Source: Alitta virens (Eukaryota > Annelida > Polychaeta > Phyllodocida > Nereididae). Taken from it: DNA of 64,000 nt. This document shows positions 1 to 11,155 of the stretch, in pieces. Under the pieces are notes generated by a model that had not been told where the DNA came from, did not search any database, and was given only the letters and a program-made list of their open reading frames with translations. The translations under genes were made by a program, and so were the position numbers. The stretch covers positions 14,325,102-14,389,101 of the forward strand of contig OW028580.1 in the NCBI GenBank assembly GCA_932294295.1. The letters run 5' to 3'. How positions within the stretch are numbered: position 1 is the first letter of the stretch; each line of letters begins with the position of its first letter.

Positions 1-230
1 ATAGGTTGTTTAATTACTCAACATTTTGGTGACATTGAACATTGTCTAAAGCTATTCATTGCTGCAAAATGAAATAATATTTGAATAATGAAAGATGTTT
101 AATTGTAAACCAACATTTTGGTGACAATGAACATTGTTTTAAGTTATTCGATGCTACAAAATGAAATACTATTTGACTAATGAAAAGAGGTTGTTTAATT
201 GCTTAACATTTTGGTCATTTTGGTGATACC
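1..230. repeat. Tandem repeat, about 95-bp unit, 2.4 copies
   Basis: The motif GTTTAATT followed by CAACATTTTGGTGACA, ATGAACATTGT and TGCAAAATGAAAT recurs near positions 5, 97 and 190. The third copy is cut off after the CATTTTGG block. The array starts at the window edge, so its true length is unknown. No coding potential. Confidence 0.7.
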
Positions 231-590
231 AATTCAGGGTGTACTCACATTTGTCACATAGGCATACTACTCTACTGGCCATTACCCTGCAACAGCGCAC
301 TCTCGGCTGCCAGGCTTGCCAAAGCACCTAACATCGAATGTCTCTTGCAGCGGCGTTAGCGCCACAGATCTTCATCAATGGCTGCACCTTGGGCTCGACT
401 TGCTGCCATTTTTCACTCTCTCAAGGGACTGCTAGTGTCACGCCTATGTGCTTCTTGTAAGCATAAATCCCAGGCAGATAATCCTTCACTCATACAGATT
501 GCAGTCACTTTCCCCCGGCTAGCTTGTAATCAATAGCATATTGTTGCAATCTCATTTATCACTCTATAAATGCTCGGCTAGTGGGCAAAT
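231..590. other. Unassigned, no gene seen
   Basis: Single-copy-looking sequence of higher GC than its surroundings with stops in all frames. I see no splice-bounded ORF, RNA gene or repeat match elsewhere in the window. Confidence 0.4.
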
Positions 591-594
591 GTAA

Positions 595-1575
595 CAAATT
601 TCCTGCTCGACGATCTCTCGTGGGGTATATATCATGTGTTTTACTTTATGGCTTTTTGGGTTTTTTTTCGTAAGGTCCATTAACCTGATATTGCTGTATC
701 TTGGGAAAGTGCAGAACACTGTTGAAACTAGCTGTAATTTACAGAATAGTAATTACAGTGTTTAGTGGCATATATCATGCATGCGTTTTACTTTATGGCT
801 TTCCTTCGTAAGGTGATATTGCTCCGCCTAGAGATTGTGTTGTATGCAGTTGAAATTACTGAAACTTTGACAGAAAATTACTGGGATTTTACTGCTGGTG
901 GGCAATGCTGCAGTGACAAAATGCATGCTCAACGATCTCTAGTGGAGTATATATCATGTGTTGTATTTTACGGTTTCTTCGTAAGGTCTTTTAACGTGAT
1001 TTAGCTGCATCTTGCGATATTACTGTTAAAACTGCTGTAATTTACAGATATTAATTACAGTGATTTGTTTTTTAGTCGATTAATTTTTGCTTTAATTTCC
1101 ACATGGAATTTGGAATTTTGATTCATCTTTTATGGTGATGGCAGTGTTTCAGATTTGATCTTCATCAATATCAGTTTACACTTTATTTTCCCGTCGGCAA
1201 AGGTCGCAGTGGAGCTGGCACAGTGACACTCAAGTGACAGGAAGTGCGCCATGACTCGTGAAGATGTTAACACTTGTATAAAATGTAGATTTATCATTCA
1301 ACTAGATGCTCGGCTTGTGGGCAAATGTGAAAAATTACCTGCTCGACGATCTCTCGTGGGGTATATATCGTGTGTTTTACTTTATGGTTTTTTTTTCATA
1401 AGGTGTAATAACTTAATATTGCTGTATCTTGGGACAGTGCAGAACACTGTTAAAATTGTTGTAACTCACAGTAAATCACTGGTAATTCATGATAATAGTA
1501 ACAAATTTCCTGCTCGGCAATCTCTCTTGGGGTGTGTATATCACATGTTTTACTATAGTAAGGTTTATTGACTTG
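595..1575. repeat. Degenerate direct repeats, 3-4 copies
   Basis: A block beginning GCTCGACGATCTCTCGTGGG, followed by a TATATATCATGTG stretch, TTTTACTTTATGG, a TCGTAAGGT motif and TTGCTGTATCTTGGGA, recurs at about 605, 925, 1339 and (weaker) 1513, with a half copy near 765. Spacing is irregular (about 320, 410 and 175 bp), so this is an old, eroded array. The short ORFs here are repeat translations and share the residues RRSLVGYISCV, which shows they are not independent genes. Confidence 0.65.
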
Positions 1576-1960
1576 ATATTTCTGTACCTTGTGAATGATC
1601 TCAAGCTTGGTGACTGTCCTGAATCAGGAGAAAACTTTGCCTAAAATGTTATATATTTTTAATGTACCTAAATAGTGATATACACTTATGACTAGTTCTT
1701 TGAGACAGTGCTGTATGTAAAACTTGCTGTAATTTAAATTATTGTATGCAGGACAAACTCGTCAAAAAACTTATGAAGGTGGTAATAATCTGATATTGCC
1801 GTGCCTTAAGTATGTACAAATGTGTTTTTTTAGCTACAGTCGACCAATTTATATATGAATATTTGCATTTTATGTTGTTCAAAATAAGATAGCAATAAAC
1901 TATAATTAAATAGAACTTAATTTAACTGAATGGAAGTAAACTATCCAGCAAAGATGAGGA
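1576..1960. other. Unassigned AT-rich sequence
   Basis: Stops in all frames, no recognised motif, no repeat relation to other parts of the window. Confidence 0.4.
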
Positions 1961-1961
1961 T

Positions 1962-2039
1962 TTGCTATATAAACAGATTCAGCTAACGTCTAATGTCCAT
2001 TTGCTATATAAACAGATTCAGCTAACGTCCAATGTCCAT
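1962..2039. repeat. Tandem duplication of a 39-bp unit
   Basis: Two adjacent, almost identical units each start TTGCTATATAAACAGATTC and end at AATGTCCA, differing at one base (TCT versus TCC). Since 39 is a multiple of three the duplication leaves the reading frame of the downstream ORF intact. Confidence 0.85.
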
Positions 2040-2190
2040 TTCAAAGTCACAAGTGGCTCCACTCAACACAATGACCACTGTCCAGCGTATGCACTGGTAT
2101 GTTCAGACAACCAGCTGCTGGCTGGACTGGACAGTGGTCATTTGAAACTGTGGCAATTTACGTCCATAAGTGACAGTGTTGGATGCCCTG
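2038..2190 (+). CDS. Possible WD40-repeat exon (weak)
   Basis: The frame contains AYALVCSDNQLLAGL followed by DSGHLKLWQF, which resembles the end of one WD40 blade strand and the beginning of the next (consensus-like Leu-Ala-Gly...Gly-x-Leu-Lys-Leu-Trp). WD40 repeats form beta-propeller scaffolds, so the function cannot be read from one blade. A possible splice acceptor (CTGTCCAG) lies at about 2084 just before the similarity, and candidate donors follow at about 2160-2176, but no partner exon is visible in the window. It may be a stray exon, an exonised fragment or a decayed pseudogene. The 15-bp inverted repeat that brackets it (2070-2084 and 2128-2142) argues for some caution: the similarity could be coincidental. 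Confidence 0.22.
2070..2142. repeat. Inverted repeat, 15-bp perfect arms
   Basis: AATGACCACTGTCCA at 2070-2084 is the exact reverse complement of TGGACAGTGGTCATT at 2128-2142, with a 43-base loop. Confidence 0.8.
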
Positions 2191-2199
2191 GCCCCCAAT

Positions 2200-2575
2200 T
2201 GGCTGAGTAGGTTCCATTTAAGGCAGTTTCCTTGCCAACAAAAATGTAAGAGTTTCTGGGCACCACGGAGAATTTACACACACTACGAGGGTGATATATA
2301 TCTCCAGGTAGAGTTAAAAGTATACTAGTGCTGACCAAGCATTTTAGCTTTTACTCTGTGATAAGTTACACTGCTTTCTTTTATTATTGACTTTATATAT
2401 ATTTGAATACATGCAATATGAACCCACCACCAAATAATTATAAAGAACATCTCGATAATAATACGATTTTGTTTGGTCCCAAATCTAGACTGAATCAAAA
2501 TGAACGAGAAAGCTAGAGTTTCATTTCATCTTGAAGGATTTCCTTGAAAATTGGAAATTACATTTTTACAATGAA
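2200..2575. other. Unassigned, no gene seen
   Basis: No splice-bounded ORF or repeat recognised. Confidence 0.35.
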
Positions 2576-2577
2576 AT

Positions 2578-2680
2578 AGATTGATAGATAGATAGGTAGA
2601 TAGAAAGATAGATATATAGGTAGATAGATAGATAGATATATAGGTAGATAGATAGATAGATGGATAGATAGATAGATCAT
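2578..2680. repeat. GATA microsatellite
   Basis: Imperfect GATA repeats with interspersed TAGGTAGATA units. Confidence 0.95.
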
Positions 2681-2883
2681 ACGATAGACAGTGTCTTTTC
2701 TCATAAATTTCATTTACAAAGTTACAAAATATGCTAATAATAGGCTCTTAGAAACAATATTCATTTATCATTAGGCAAATGGTTTCAGAAACATTACGAT
2801 TAAAACTACTGCTATACTACAATATACTATTCTATACTATACGATATTCAAATATAATATATTATACTACAGCAGTTATTAGA

Positions 2884-3395
2884 GCGGAAGAAGGGGAAAG
2901 CGGGGAACAATGAGACACTTTGTTGTCTTTCAATCATAACAAAAATTCTAAAACCAGGACGTCAAATAGTTGTGCATACTTTCCAGTAGTTTCAGGTTCC
3001 TACCTTGTGTAAGATTAGAGTTATCTAACACAATGTCAATTAAAGTCATTTGTCATTTGTCTTATTGTTGGGGTACTGTGAGACACGCCTAAGGGGTAGT
3101 TTAACCTGATAGTACAAAAAAAAAAAGCAAAATGTATCCAAATTCCCCTATCTTAAGCAATAAGTTCCTGTAGATAGATATTGATTCAGTGCTACTTGTC
3201 TGAAGCTGAGCAGGGTAATTATGCGAAGTCCACACAATGTTTTGCGTATACCTTGTTCCTGACATAGACACTGAGTACATGGTACCACCAATGCAACATG
3301 TCATGGAACCGAAATTCAGCTACTGCCCTGAATTAGCAGTCTCACCCTGCCCCACTTTTGTCTCACTCATATTTTGTCTCACTCTTCCGCATGCT
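2884..3395. mobile_element. Possible MITE with GCGGAAGA termini
   Basis: The left end GCGGAAGAAGGGGAAAGC, followed by a GGGGAACAATGAGAC block, is matched by an inverted right end ending GTCTCACTCTTCCGC. The block GGGGAACAATGAGAC is the reverse complement of the core of the 17-bp minisatellite unit that starts about 260 bp downstream. Interior is AT-rich and non-coding. Termini are imperfect, so the assignment is tentative. Confidence 0.4.
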
Positions 3396-3649
3396 GTTTC
3401 CATTTTGAACTTGCTTGTCACCTTCTGAGGTCCACATTGCAGGAGTTTGTTCTTTTTACTCCAGTTGTTTATTAATATGTGGAATTAAAGACCAATTTCC
3501 AAGGTTTGGCACAATACTAGCTGATTCCTCTATCTCCAAATATTGGAGAATAAGACTAAAAACTTGTGGTAAAATAATTATTATGTTGTGTTGTTCCAAA
3601 TCCCGTAATAACAGGTAATAACAGGCAATGTTATAAACTTCAACGTGTT

Positions 3650-4625
3650 GGAACTAGGGGGTTTGTCTCACTGTGTCTCCATGTTCCCCCATCTCACTGT
3701 TCCCCCATCTCTCTGTTCCCCCGTCTCACTGTTCCCCGTGTCTCACTGTTCCCCATGTCCCACTATTCCCCATGTCTCACTGTTCCCCTTGAATCACTGT
3801 TCCCCGTGTCTCACTGTTCCCCATGTCCCACTGTTCCCCCTGTCTTATTGTTCCCCCTGTCTCACTGTTCCCCGTGTCTCACTGTTCCCCGTGTCTCACT
3901 GTTCCCCCTGTCTCACTGTTCCCCCTGTCTCACTGTTCCCCGTGTCTCACTGTTCCCCGTGTCTCACTGTTCCCCCTGTCTTATTGTTCCCCTGTCTCAC
4001 TGTTCCCCCTGTCTCACTGTTCCCCGTGTCTCACTGTTCCCCATGTCCCACTGTTCCCCCTGTCTTATTGTTCCCCCTGTCTCACTGTTCCCCATGTCTC
4101 ACTGTTCCCCGTGTCTCACTGTTCCCCGTGTCTCACTGTTCCCCCTGTCTCACTGTTCCCCGTGTCTCACTGTTCCCCGTGTCTCACTGTTCCCCCTGTC
4201 TCACTGTTCCCCGTGTCTCACTGTTCCCCCTGTCTCACTGTTCCCCGTGTCTCACTGTTCCCCCTTGTCTCACTGTTCCCCCTGTCTCACTGTTCCCCGT
4301 GTCTCACTGTTCCCCCTGTCTCACTGTTCCCCGTGTCTCACTGTTCCCCGTGTCTCACTGTTCCCCATGTCCCTCTGTTCCTCGTGTCTCACTGTTCCCC
4401 GTGTCTCACTGTTCCCCATGTCCCACTGTTCCCCCTGTCTTATTGTTCCCCTGTCTCACTGTTCCCCGTGTCTCACTGTTCCCCGTGTCTCACTGTTCCC
4501 CGTGTCTCACTGTTCCCCGTGTCCCACTGTTCCCCCTGTCTTATTGTTCCCCCTGTCTCACTGTTCCCCTTGTCTCACTGTTCCCCGTGTCTCACTGTTC
4601 CCCGTGTCTCACTGTTCCCCACTCT
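3650..4625. repeat. 17-bp minisatellite array, about 57 units
   Basis: Unit GTTCCCCGTGTCTCACT with variants (CC or CA in place of CG, and TCTTATT or TCCCACT in place of TCTCACT). Occasional one-base length changes (for example near 3986 and 4264) shift the phase. Because 17 is not a multiple of three and the unit lacks stop codons in this orientation, three long overlapping plus-strand ORFs of 287 to 335 codons exist here. All translate as cyclic permutations of one 17-residue repeat (SLFPVSHCSPCLTVPRV). They are by-products of the array, not genes. Confidence 0.97.
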
Positions 4626-5150
4626 CCCTTATTGTATCGGCAAACACATTAAGAATGCTTCTGGAACTCTGCAATGTAACCAATGATCGATCTGTATCTG
4701 ATAATTCAAGCAAATACTGAACAATATCATCTATAATTCAAGAGTGTTAGTATAACCAATTTCAGGTCTTGCCTTTCATGTTTGCAAACATTGATTCTGT
4801 CTGTTTTTACACTTTGTTTGTCACAGGTTGTAATGTGTATGCTTGTGTGCGCAAAAATTGCACAGGTAAAAAAAAATAAAAAATAAAATACAACACTTTG
4901 ACAATACACAGGAACCAAGTCCTTTCTAATGTGCAGTTCCGTGGTAAATAATTAAAAGTTTTTAATGAGTACTCAGGCAAAAATACACAAATTTCTGCTA
5001 AGTTAACAGGATGTGGTATAATGATTTATTGATTAAAATGCTTGAGTGAAGGCTTTGTGGCACATCAAGCAGAAAAAGTTCTATATTTTAGATGCTGTCA
5101 GACTGATGAGATTACAAAAAGACATACCTTTGTACATGCTTACCTCATAG
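4626..5150. other. Unassigned, no gene seen
   Basis: AT-rich, stops in all frames; a short A-rich tract at about 4866-4890. Confidence 0.4.
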
Positions 5151-5610
5151 GTGGGGGGTCTTACCTTGGTGTAGACACCTGGATATTTCAATTGCCTCCA
5201 TGCTTCTAGTCTGTGGAATAGTTGGTTAAAATGGCAGCAACTGAGTGGCCAGCTCGAGATCTGCTGAAGGTCCTAGGTTCTTCATGAGCTATATTCCGGC
5301 TGGATGTCGATCGCATGAGATGCTAAATTGGAGGTGCCTTGTACTCGGTGTCTATGCCGAGGCAAGAAGGATCCCTGAGACACTGAGATTTGACTAGACT
5401 TGATAATGAGATATTAGGGCTTAGATTCCACACCAAGTTAGGTTGGGAATTTTAAATGCCCATCACGGAAACCAAAAACAAGACACTTCTCCAAGACATT
5501 TCCAGTTGCAAATCAGCTTTACAATAGCGACCAGGTTGGGATTCAAACCTAAAACCTGCAGCTAAGCTGGCCAATACCTGAACCACTAGCCCACATACTG
5601 CTGTAAAGCA
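5150..5610. mobile_element. Composite of tRNA-derived SINE fragments
   Basis: 5213-5430 matches the plus-orientation copy of the SINE-2 family: TGGTTAAAATGGCAGC, then AGATCTGCTGAAGGTCCT, then the body motif CCTTGTACTCGGTGTCTATG. 5450-5610 is a second, minus-orientation tRNA-like head: read on the minus strand it has GGCTAGTGGTTCAGGT (box A like) and GGTTTGAATCCC (box B like). The two heads point away from each other. Confidence 0.6.
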
Positions 5611-5742
5611 GGTTATGCTTATGTGTGTGTTTATCATGCATTATGCTAAAGAATATTACATTTTAATGTCTACCAACAAATGAACAATGAAGTGTTCCTT
5701 GTGGTACCCCGAGACTGATAACTTATTTCTTAAAGGTGTTTT

Positions 5743-5952
5743 CCAGAACTGTCTTATCTTATCTGATCTGATCTGAACTGATCTGATCTGATCTGATCTT
5801 ATCTGATCTTATCTTATCTTATCTGATCGATCTAATCTTATCTTACCTGATCTTATCTGATCTCGTCTGATCTTGTCTTATCTTATCTTGTCTTATCTTA
5901 TCTTATCTTATCCCATCTTATCTTATCTTATCTTATCTTATCTTATCTTACG
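5743..5952. repeat. TTATC / TGATC pentanucleotide microsatellite
   Basis: An array of TTATC with TGATC variants at the left side. The same pentanucleotide recurs at 44.7-44.9 kb and, inverted, at 30.8-31.1 and 34.55 kb. Confidence 0.95.
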
Positions 5953-7320
5953 CTTGTATCATTTCTTATTGATCTCTGATTCAATCCGTATTCATGTCTA
6001 TTATTTTTTGTAGGTACATACGATGTATTATAAACGAGACACTATTACTATTTTTAATTATCGCGATATGATTCTCCATTACCAGTAATTGAAATACAAT
6101 AAACATTATGAAAGGTGCATTGAAAAAAAAAATGAATATACCAAATTTGATTAAACCGAAACATGTCTACTGAGACAAAACATGAAAGATAAGAATTTTT
6201 CATTAAATTCCATGTAGAATACTTCATATCTTTCTTTAAGATGAGCTGAAATGATATTCTACACATAAAAGATTCACAATAGCCTGCTGCGTTTTGGTGG
6301 AGCCTTTAAGTCAAATAGGAGAGTTCTTTGCATTCCATTTTTATTTCTAATTCCTTCACAGACACCCTTTTCCATTTTCAGAGCCATTACAGATACTATA
6401 TATATATATGCTTTTATTGACACAGTAATATCATACATGATACATTTGTCAAAAATAACAGATAAAAACATGTACTAAGTCTACTTCTACTCACTATTTC
6501 TATATTCAATATATAAAAGTTAAAGGTATACATTATCAATAGATACTGTTCCCATATTTCATGCAATACATGCTGTTTTCATGTGCCATGCGGCCATGTC
6601 ACTCGCATCACATGCTGCTTGACGCTAGCTACACTTGGCGACCCTCAATTTGACTCAGAGCTCAAGCAGCGCTGTGATTGGCCGGGCCATGAGACAGTCA
6701 AGCTGCAATGGCCAAGCTTTTAGTCGCCTGTCTCCTAAAACTCTTGTTTACTGCGGGTCTCAATGGAGACAGCGACACATATAGGAAACAATGTAAACCT
6801 GTGAATCTTCATCACCTACCGAGCGATTTAGAAGGGATCATTAGCAGGCCATAGCAGTAAGATAGTAAAAGCTTGAAAACGGCCTAGTATCCGACCACGC
6901 TGATATGGGATATCAAGTTTTAAGGATTCTGCTATCAGTGGAGGCAGAGTTATCTTAATGCGCGCAGCTAGGGCTTCCCAAGATGTAGTGCTGATCAGAA
7001 AGACACGAATGGTGAGTAGGTCACTGGTGTTTTTAATGTTGGTTTTTAATGTTGGTCAGAGAACAGTGAAATTCACAATTATGGTAACTCAGATCACTTC
7101 GATTTTAAGACAAGTGCGCTCTATCCAAAATTTGTTATCACGATATAAATTTCATGAATTAAAACTACCCGATTTTGAGACCACCTCGATATTAAGACCA
7201 CTTTGTTAATCTAAAATGTGTAATTACAATGGAAAAAGTTATATGATTAAGACCAATGTCAAAACTACCTCCATTCCAAAACATTTCTACTTTCAAAAAT
7301 AATTCCAACGTCATAAGTTC
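5953..7320. other. Unassigned; GC-richer patch and TTAAGACC repeat
   Basis: 6585-6800 is GC-richer and could be an isolated regulatory or repeat segment, but I see no gene next to it. 7075-7210 holds a member of the TTAAGACC repeat family (phrases such as ATATTAAGACCACTTTG), also seen at about 10.6-10.8, 23.5, 43.4-43.7 and 48.4 kb. Confidence 0.4.
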
Positions 7321-7324
7321 TGGA

Positions 7325-7420
7325 CTACTTTATGCAGAGGCAAGTAAAAGACCCCACCTGTGGGGTAAATGTGCAACATGGTGTGGACTCCAAGCCGTAT
7401 GCTCTCTGCTCTTAATGATG
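7325..7420 (+). mobile_element. SINE-2 fragment
   Basis: GAGGCAAGTAAAAGACCCC followed by a TGGGGTAAATGTG stretch and CATGGTGTGGACTCCAAGCC, the conserved body of the SINE-2 family. Confidence 0.6.
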
Positions 7421-7559
7421 GGTGATGGGAGTCCTCTGAGTAGGTTTCTCTATAAAAGCCTTAAAATACTATGTTTGTATACAATATGTGGTTCTCATAA
7501 AATATGCCTGAGTCAGAGGTTGTCATCTTCTCCCTTTATTTGTATTACTGAGGTATGTC

Positions 7560-8240
7560 ACTAGCTGTTGTATTTTTTCCTCAGTCATCTTAAAGGCAGC
7601 GACCTTAAATAGAAAAGCCTTGTACACCAGCAGAGAGCTTATACAAGTTTATACATGTACATATTGACAACGATTTTACAGCTTTATCCCTACTCTACGA
7701 AATAATATAATTTTGTCTCCAATCACGAAATTGCATAATAAAGCATTATTTTTGAAAACATACCTTCCTACCATCTCCTCTATCTAAGAATGTTTCATGC
7801 TTCATATGTTTATTCACATTTTATTTTTTCTCCGTGTCTAAAGTATCGTATGCATGTGTGTCACTTTCTATGTAAATTTTTTTTTTCTGTATTTCCATAT
7901 GTATGTAATTATATATGTATATATTTTTGCTTCATTTTTTTTCTTTTTTAGAAATGTAACTTCCTTAATATGCTAACCATATTTCTTTAGTAATACTTTT
8001 TTTTATCTTTGTTAGCTGGCCTCCACAACAGCTTATTAATGGCTTTGGAGGACTCCTGCCAAGACCCTGCTTTTTTAATGTTGAATGCTTGTTTTAATTT
8101 ATTATCTGGGCTTGCAAATAAATGCAAATTTCTCTCTCTTATCATCTCATCATTACCTCGGCCTCTGGCAGATTGTCAAATAAGCTGACTAAGCTTCAGA
8201 CCTATCAATATACAGCATGAAACATTCTTCGATAGGCCTA
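7560..8240. other. Unassigned, with SINE-2 tail at 8140-8210
   Basis: No gene. TTATCATCTCATCATTACCT and CTCTGGCAGATTGTCAAATA, followed by a GCTGACTAAGCTTCAGACC stretch, form the 3' end of a plus-oriented SINE-2 copy. Confidence 0.45.
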
Positions 8241-8644
8241 TTAAAGGTGCACTGTCTGTCAAATTTGCACATTAAAATAATGATATAAATCAATACTGCT
8301 TTCTTGTCTCATGATATTTTTCACCATTATTTTGCACAACAATTTAGTTTTAATTTACAATAAATAATATAAATATTAGTTTTTCATGCCATCAAAAACT
8401 CAATATGTAAACAAACCCAGTGATGACGTCACAATACTGAACAATGGTGATGATGTCATTTCCATTGTGTTTCCAATGTTTTGGTCTGGATTTTCTCTCA
8501 ATGTATAATTTATTTTTAAGTAATTAATGTCTTATAACATCATTAATTCACACAAATTTAGTGTGCTTTGATTAATAAAGGTAATTTTCAACTGTTTGAT
8601 AGCGTCTTAGAAAATTGCAAATTTGACAGACAGTGCAACTTTAA
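8241..8644. mobile_element. 404-bp MITE with 29-bp TIRs and TTAA ends
   Basis: The left end TTAAAGGTGCACTGTCTGTC (continuing AAATTTGCA) is matched by its reverse complement at 8616-8644 with one mismatch in 29 bp. Both ends begin with TTAA, the target duplication typical of piggyBac-type transposases, though TTAA could simply be part of the TIR. The interior is non-coding and contains GATGACGTCA. Confidence 0.8.
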
Positions 8645-9650
8645 GATATTGAAACGAATTCAACGATACTTAAAGGCATGATTTCACTGTACGATCAAAT
8701 CATGTCTGCTTAATAATTATGTTAATTAATAATGTAGAATTAAAACGTTTTGTATTTATTTGTTGTGGTGGCTCTGTTGTCTGAACCATTATCAGCTTAT
8801 AGGTCGAGCTTAACAATTTTACATAAGGCTTGAAACTGACATCTTGTTGCATGTTTGCCCAATGGCTGGGGTCGTTTATTTACCTCTGAATGGTCACATT
8901 GTATTTGCTGAAATTCAATCGATTTTCAAGTTGGTCATGATTATTGGTTACAATAGAACCTAAAATTATCACGATTTAACCATCTATAATTTATTTGTCT
9001 TCCTGTTAAGACATTCTCAGCAATATAAAGATAAAACTTAATCAGTTTCTGAGAAATCAAAATATTTAGTTAGTTTTAGTATTTTCAAGTTTAATAACCA
9101 ATGGCCTCTTTAACATGTTGTTTTCTGATGTTTTCATAATTTTGGCCAACATCACCTGTGGATTAATGGCCATCATAAGTCATAAAACCCCTATATGAAT
9201 AAAGAGGGTAAATAAACATATGGAACAGTGTGCTGAAGTAGGGAGATTTTACTCTATTGTCCATTAACTCAATTTTTTACCCTGGAAAACCTCAACTAAA
9301 AATTCTATCAAAATATTCTAAATATGATGAAATAACTTATAAACAAATAAGTGTATACTAACCCAAAATAAAAATAAAAGTGTAGCTAACCTTAAATTCT
9401 ACAGAACATCGCTAAGAATGTTATCAAAGGTAATAAAATTAGGATGGGAAAACCTAGTTTACTTTAAAAGGCTCTTTAATTTGTCTTACATGTAATTGTT
9501 TGAGTAGTCTAACATCTGAGCTCTATTGTGTTTGCTATAAGTATTTAATCCAGACAATTCTAGATGCCAATTTTCTAGCCTTAACAGTAAGATGCCCTTA
9601 ATATTAAGGTAAATATAATGCCAAGAAATCAATACTATAGGAAAACCACT
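8645..9650. other. Unassigned AT-rich sequence
   Basis: No ORF of note, no recognised repeat. Confidence 0.4.
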
Positions 9651-9653
9651 CGA

Positions 9654-9732
9654 GTCACTGATCTGTTTGACAGATCAGACAAAGTGGGAAAGTAGAGCCT
9701 TCCGAGTTTGATCTGTCAAAAAGATCAGTGAC
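9654..9732. repeat. Hairpin: 24-bp arms, 31-base loop
   Basis: GTCACTGATCTGTTTGACAG (9654 on) pairs with the reverse complement at 9709-9732 with one mismatch over 24 bp. Each arm also contains a small internal GATCTG...CAGATC dyad. Confidence 0.8.
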
Positions 9733-10970
9733 AAGTTGTGTTTATTCCGCAATTAATTTAAGCCATTAGGAACTTACATTTTTGAAAGCGGATGAAAATT
9801 GACGAAGTTATTGAGTAGTACAATTTATTAAATGTCGTTTTTGATCAGAGTCAAAATAATACATACAATTTAAAATACAATCATGACAAAATAATGATTC
9901 AAGCAAATTGCTTCTGTACGACCTATTCTACAAAACAATATAGTAAAAAGAAGATTTCAAATAAAGTAAAATAAAGAGAGCATCTAAGATTTTGTTACAT
10001 GGCTCTACAGTTTCAGCAACAAGGTTAAATACAGTGTCTTTGGAATGTAGCACCAGTGTTGATTGAATAACATGCATGAACGTTATTCTGTGTGGTATGG
10101 AACCCAGATCACCCAGCCCGTATCACCCGATGTTTCGTGTGATATGGCTGCTAGGGATTGCCCTGTACTTACTGACCTTTGCTGAACTTGTTTTATGTAG
10201 CGAAGAGCCAGAGGGAATTTCAGAGAATTACCAATACGATTTTTGTAGGTGATTTATCGGTCCATCAATATCTTGATTGATCAACATGTTTGACGCCCTG
10301 TGGGACTCCAAAGTATTGCGCCACCCACATTTCAACTGATTCAGACTTTCAACGCAGAGTTAGGGTGGGCGAAAATTATTATGCAAACCTGAAATTTTTT
10401 CAGCACAAAAATAATATTTGCAATCATAAACTAAAACTGCCAATTATGCCCATGTTTGGAGTCAGCTAGAATACCATTTTTTATGCAAATGTTTACTATT
10501 TTATGAATGACAATATTTATGCATCTTTATATGTTAGTAATGGTAATAAACATGACTGAAAAATGAATACACGTGTAATTTTTGTGCTGAAAACTTATAA
10601 ACTTTTGAACCCCGCGTTTAAAGACAACCACCCTATTAAGACACTGTTTTAATACGAGCACAGAATTATGACTAATTACATTATTGGCGCTATATACATG
10701 TACCTCACTATTAAGACCATTTCACCATTAAGACCACTTGACCATTGAGGAGACCAAACTGTTTTCATGTCTTTCTTGCTATTCAATTTATCTCGCTATT
10801 AAGACCACCTCACCATAGCAAATTTGTACAAGCGGTGGTTGTACACCAGGAAAATTTTACTGTATTCTCATTGTTACTTTAGACATAGTTTAATGCAATT
10901 AGTTGTTCTGACACCATCTAATGATAAGTATACTCCTACATTTGTTCAGTCTTTTACTAGCTAGACTAAT
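9733..10970. other. No gene; TTAAGACC repeat at 10615-10835
   Basis: AT-rich; 10615-10835 carries several spaced copies of CTATTAAGACCA, the repeat family also present at 7.1 and 43.6 kb. Confidence 0.4.
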
Positions 10971-10971
10971 A

Positions 10972-11155
10972 GGGTGGGGGCCTAGCTCAGTGATAGCATT
11001 CTGGGCTTCCAACCACTGGGTTCCAGGTTTAATTCCCGGTCGAGCCTAAGTTGGCTGGCTGTTTCATCCTCTATCTCATTGCCATGGTCCCTGCCTGTCC
11101 TAATTAGCCCATCAGGTGCAGAAATACAGGATGTAAAGCCTTAATCCACCCACCC
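10972..11155 (+). mobile_element. tRNA-derived SINE-1 copy
   Basis: The head GGTGGGGGCCTAGCTCAGTG with ATAGC has a canonical box A (TAGCTCAGTGATAG). The box B region is TTTAATTCCCGGTCG. The tRNA-unrelated body contains CATTGCCATGGTCCCTGCC and TAATTAGCCCATCAGGTGCA, ending GGATGTAAAGCCTTAA. Other copies: 37.1 kb (+), 20.3 kb (-), 23.6 kb (-), 52.7 kb (-). It is a pol III retroposon mobilised by a partner LINE, not a functional tRNA. Confidence 0.85.

Noticed and set aside
3645..4720. Long ORFs of 287 to 335 codons on the plus strand
   Set aside because: They are translations of a 17-bp minisatellite in three frames; peptide is a pure cyclic repeat with no independent gene evidence.
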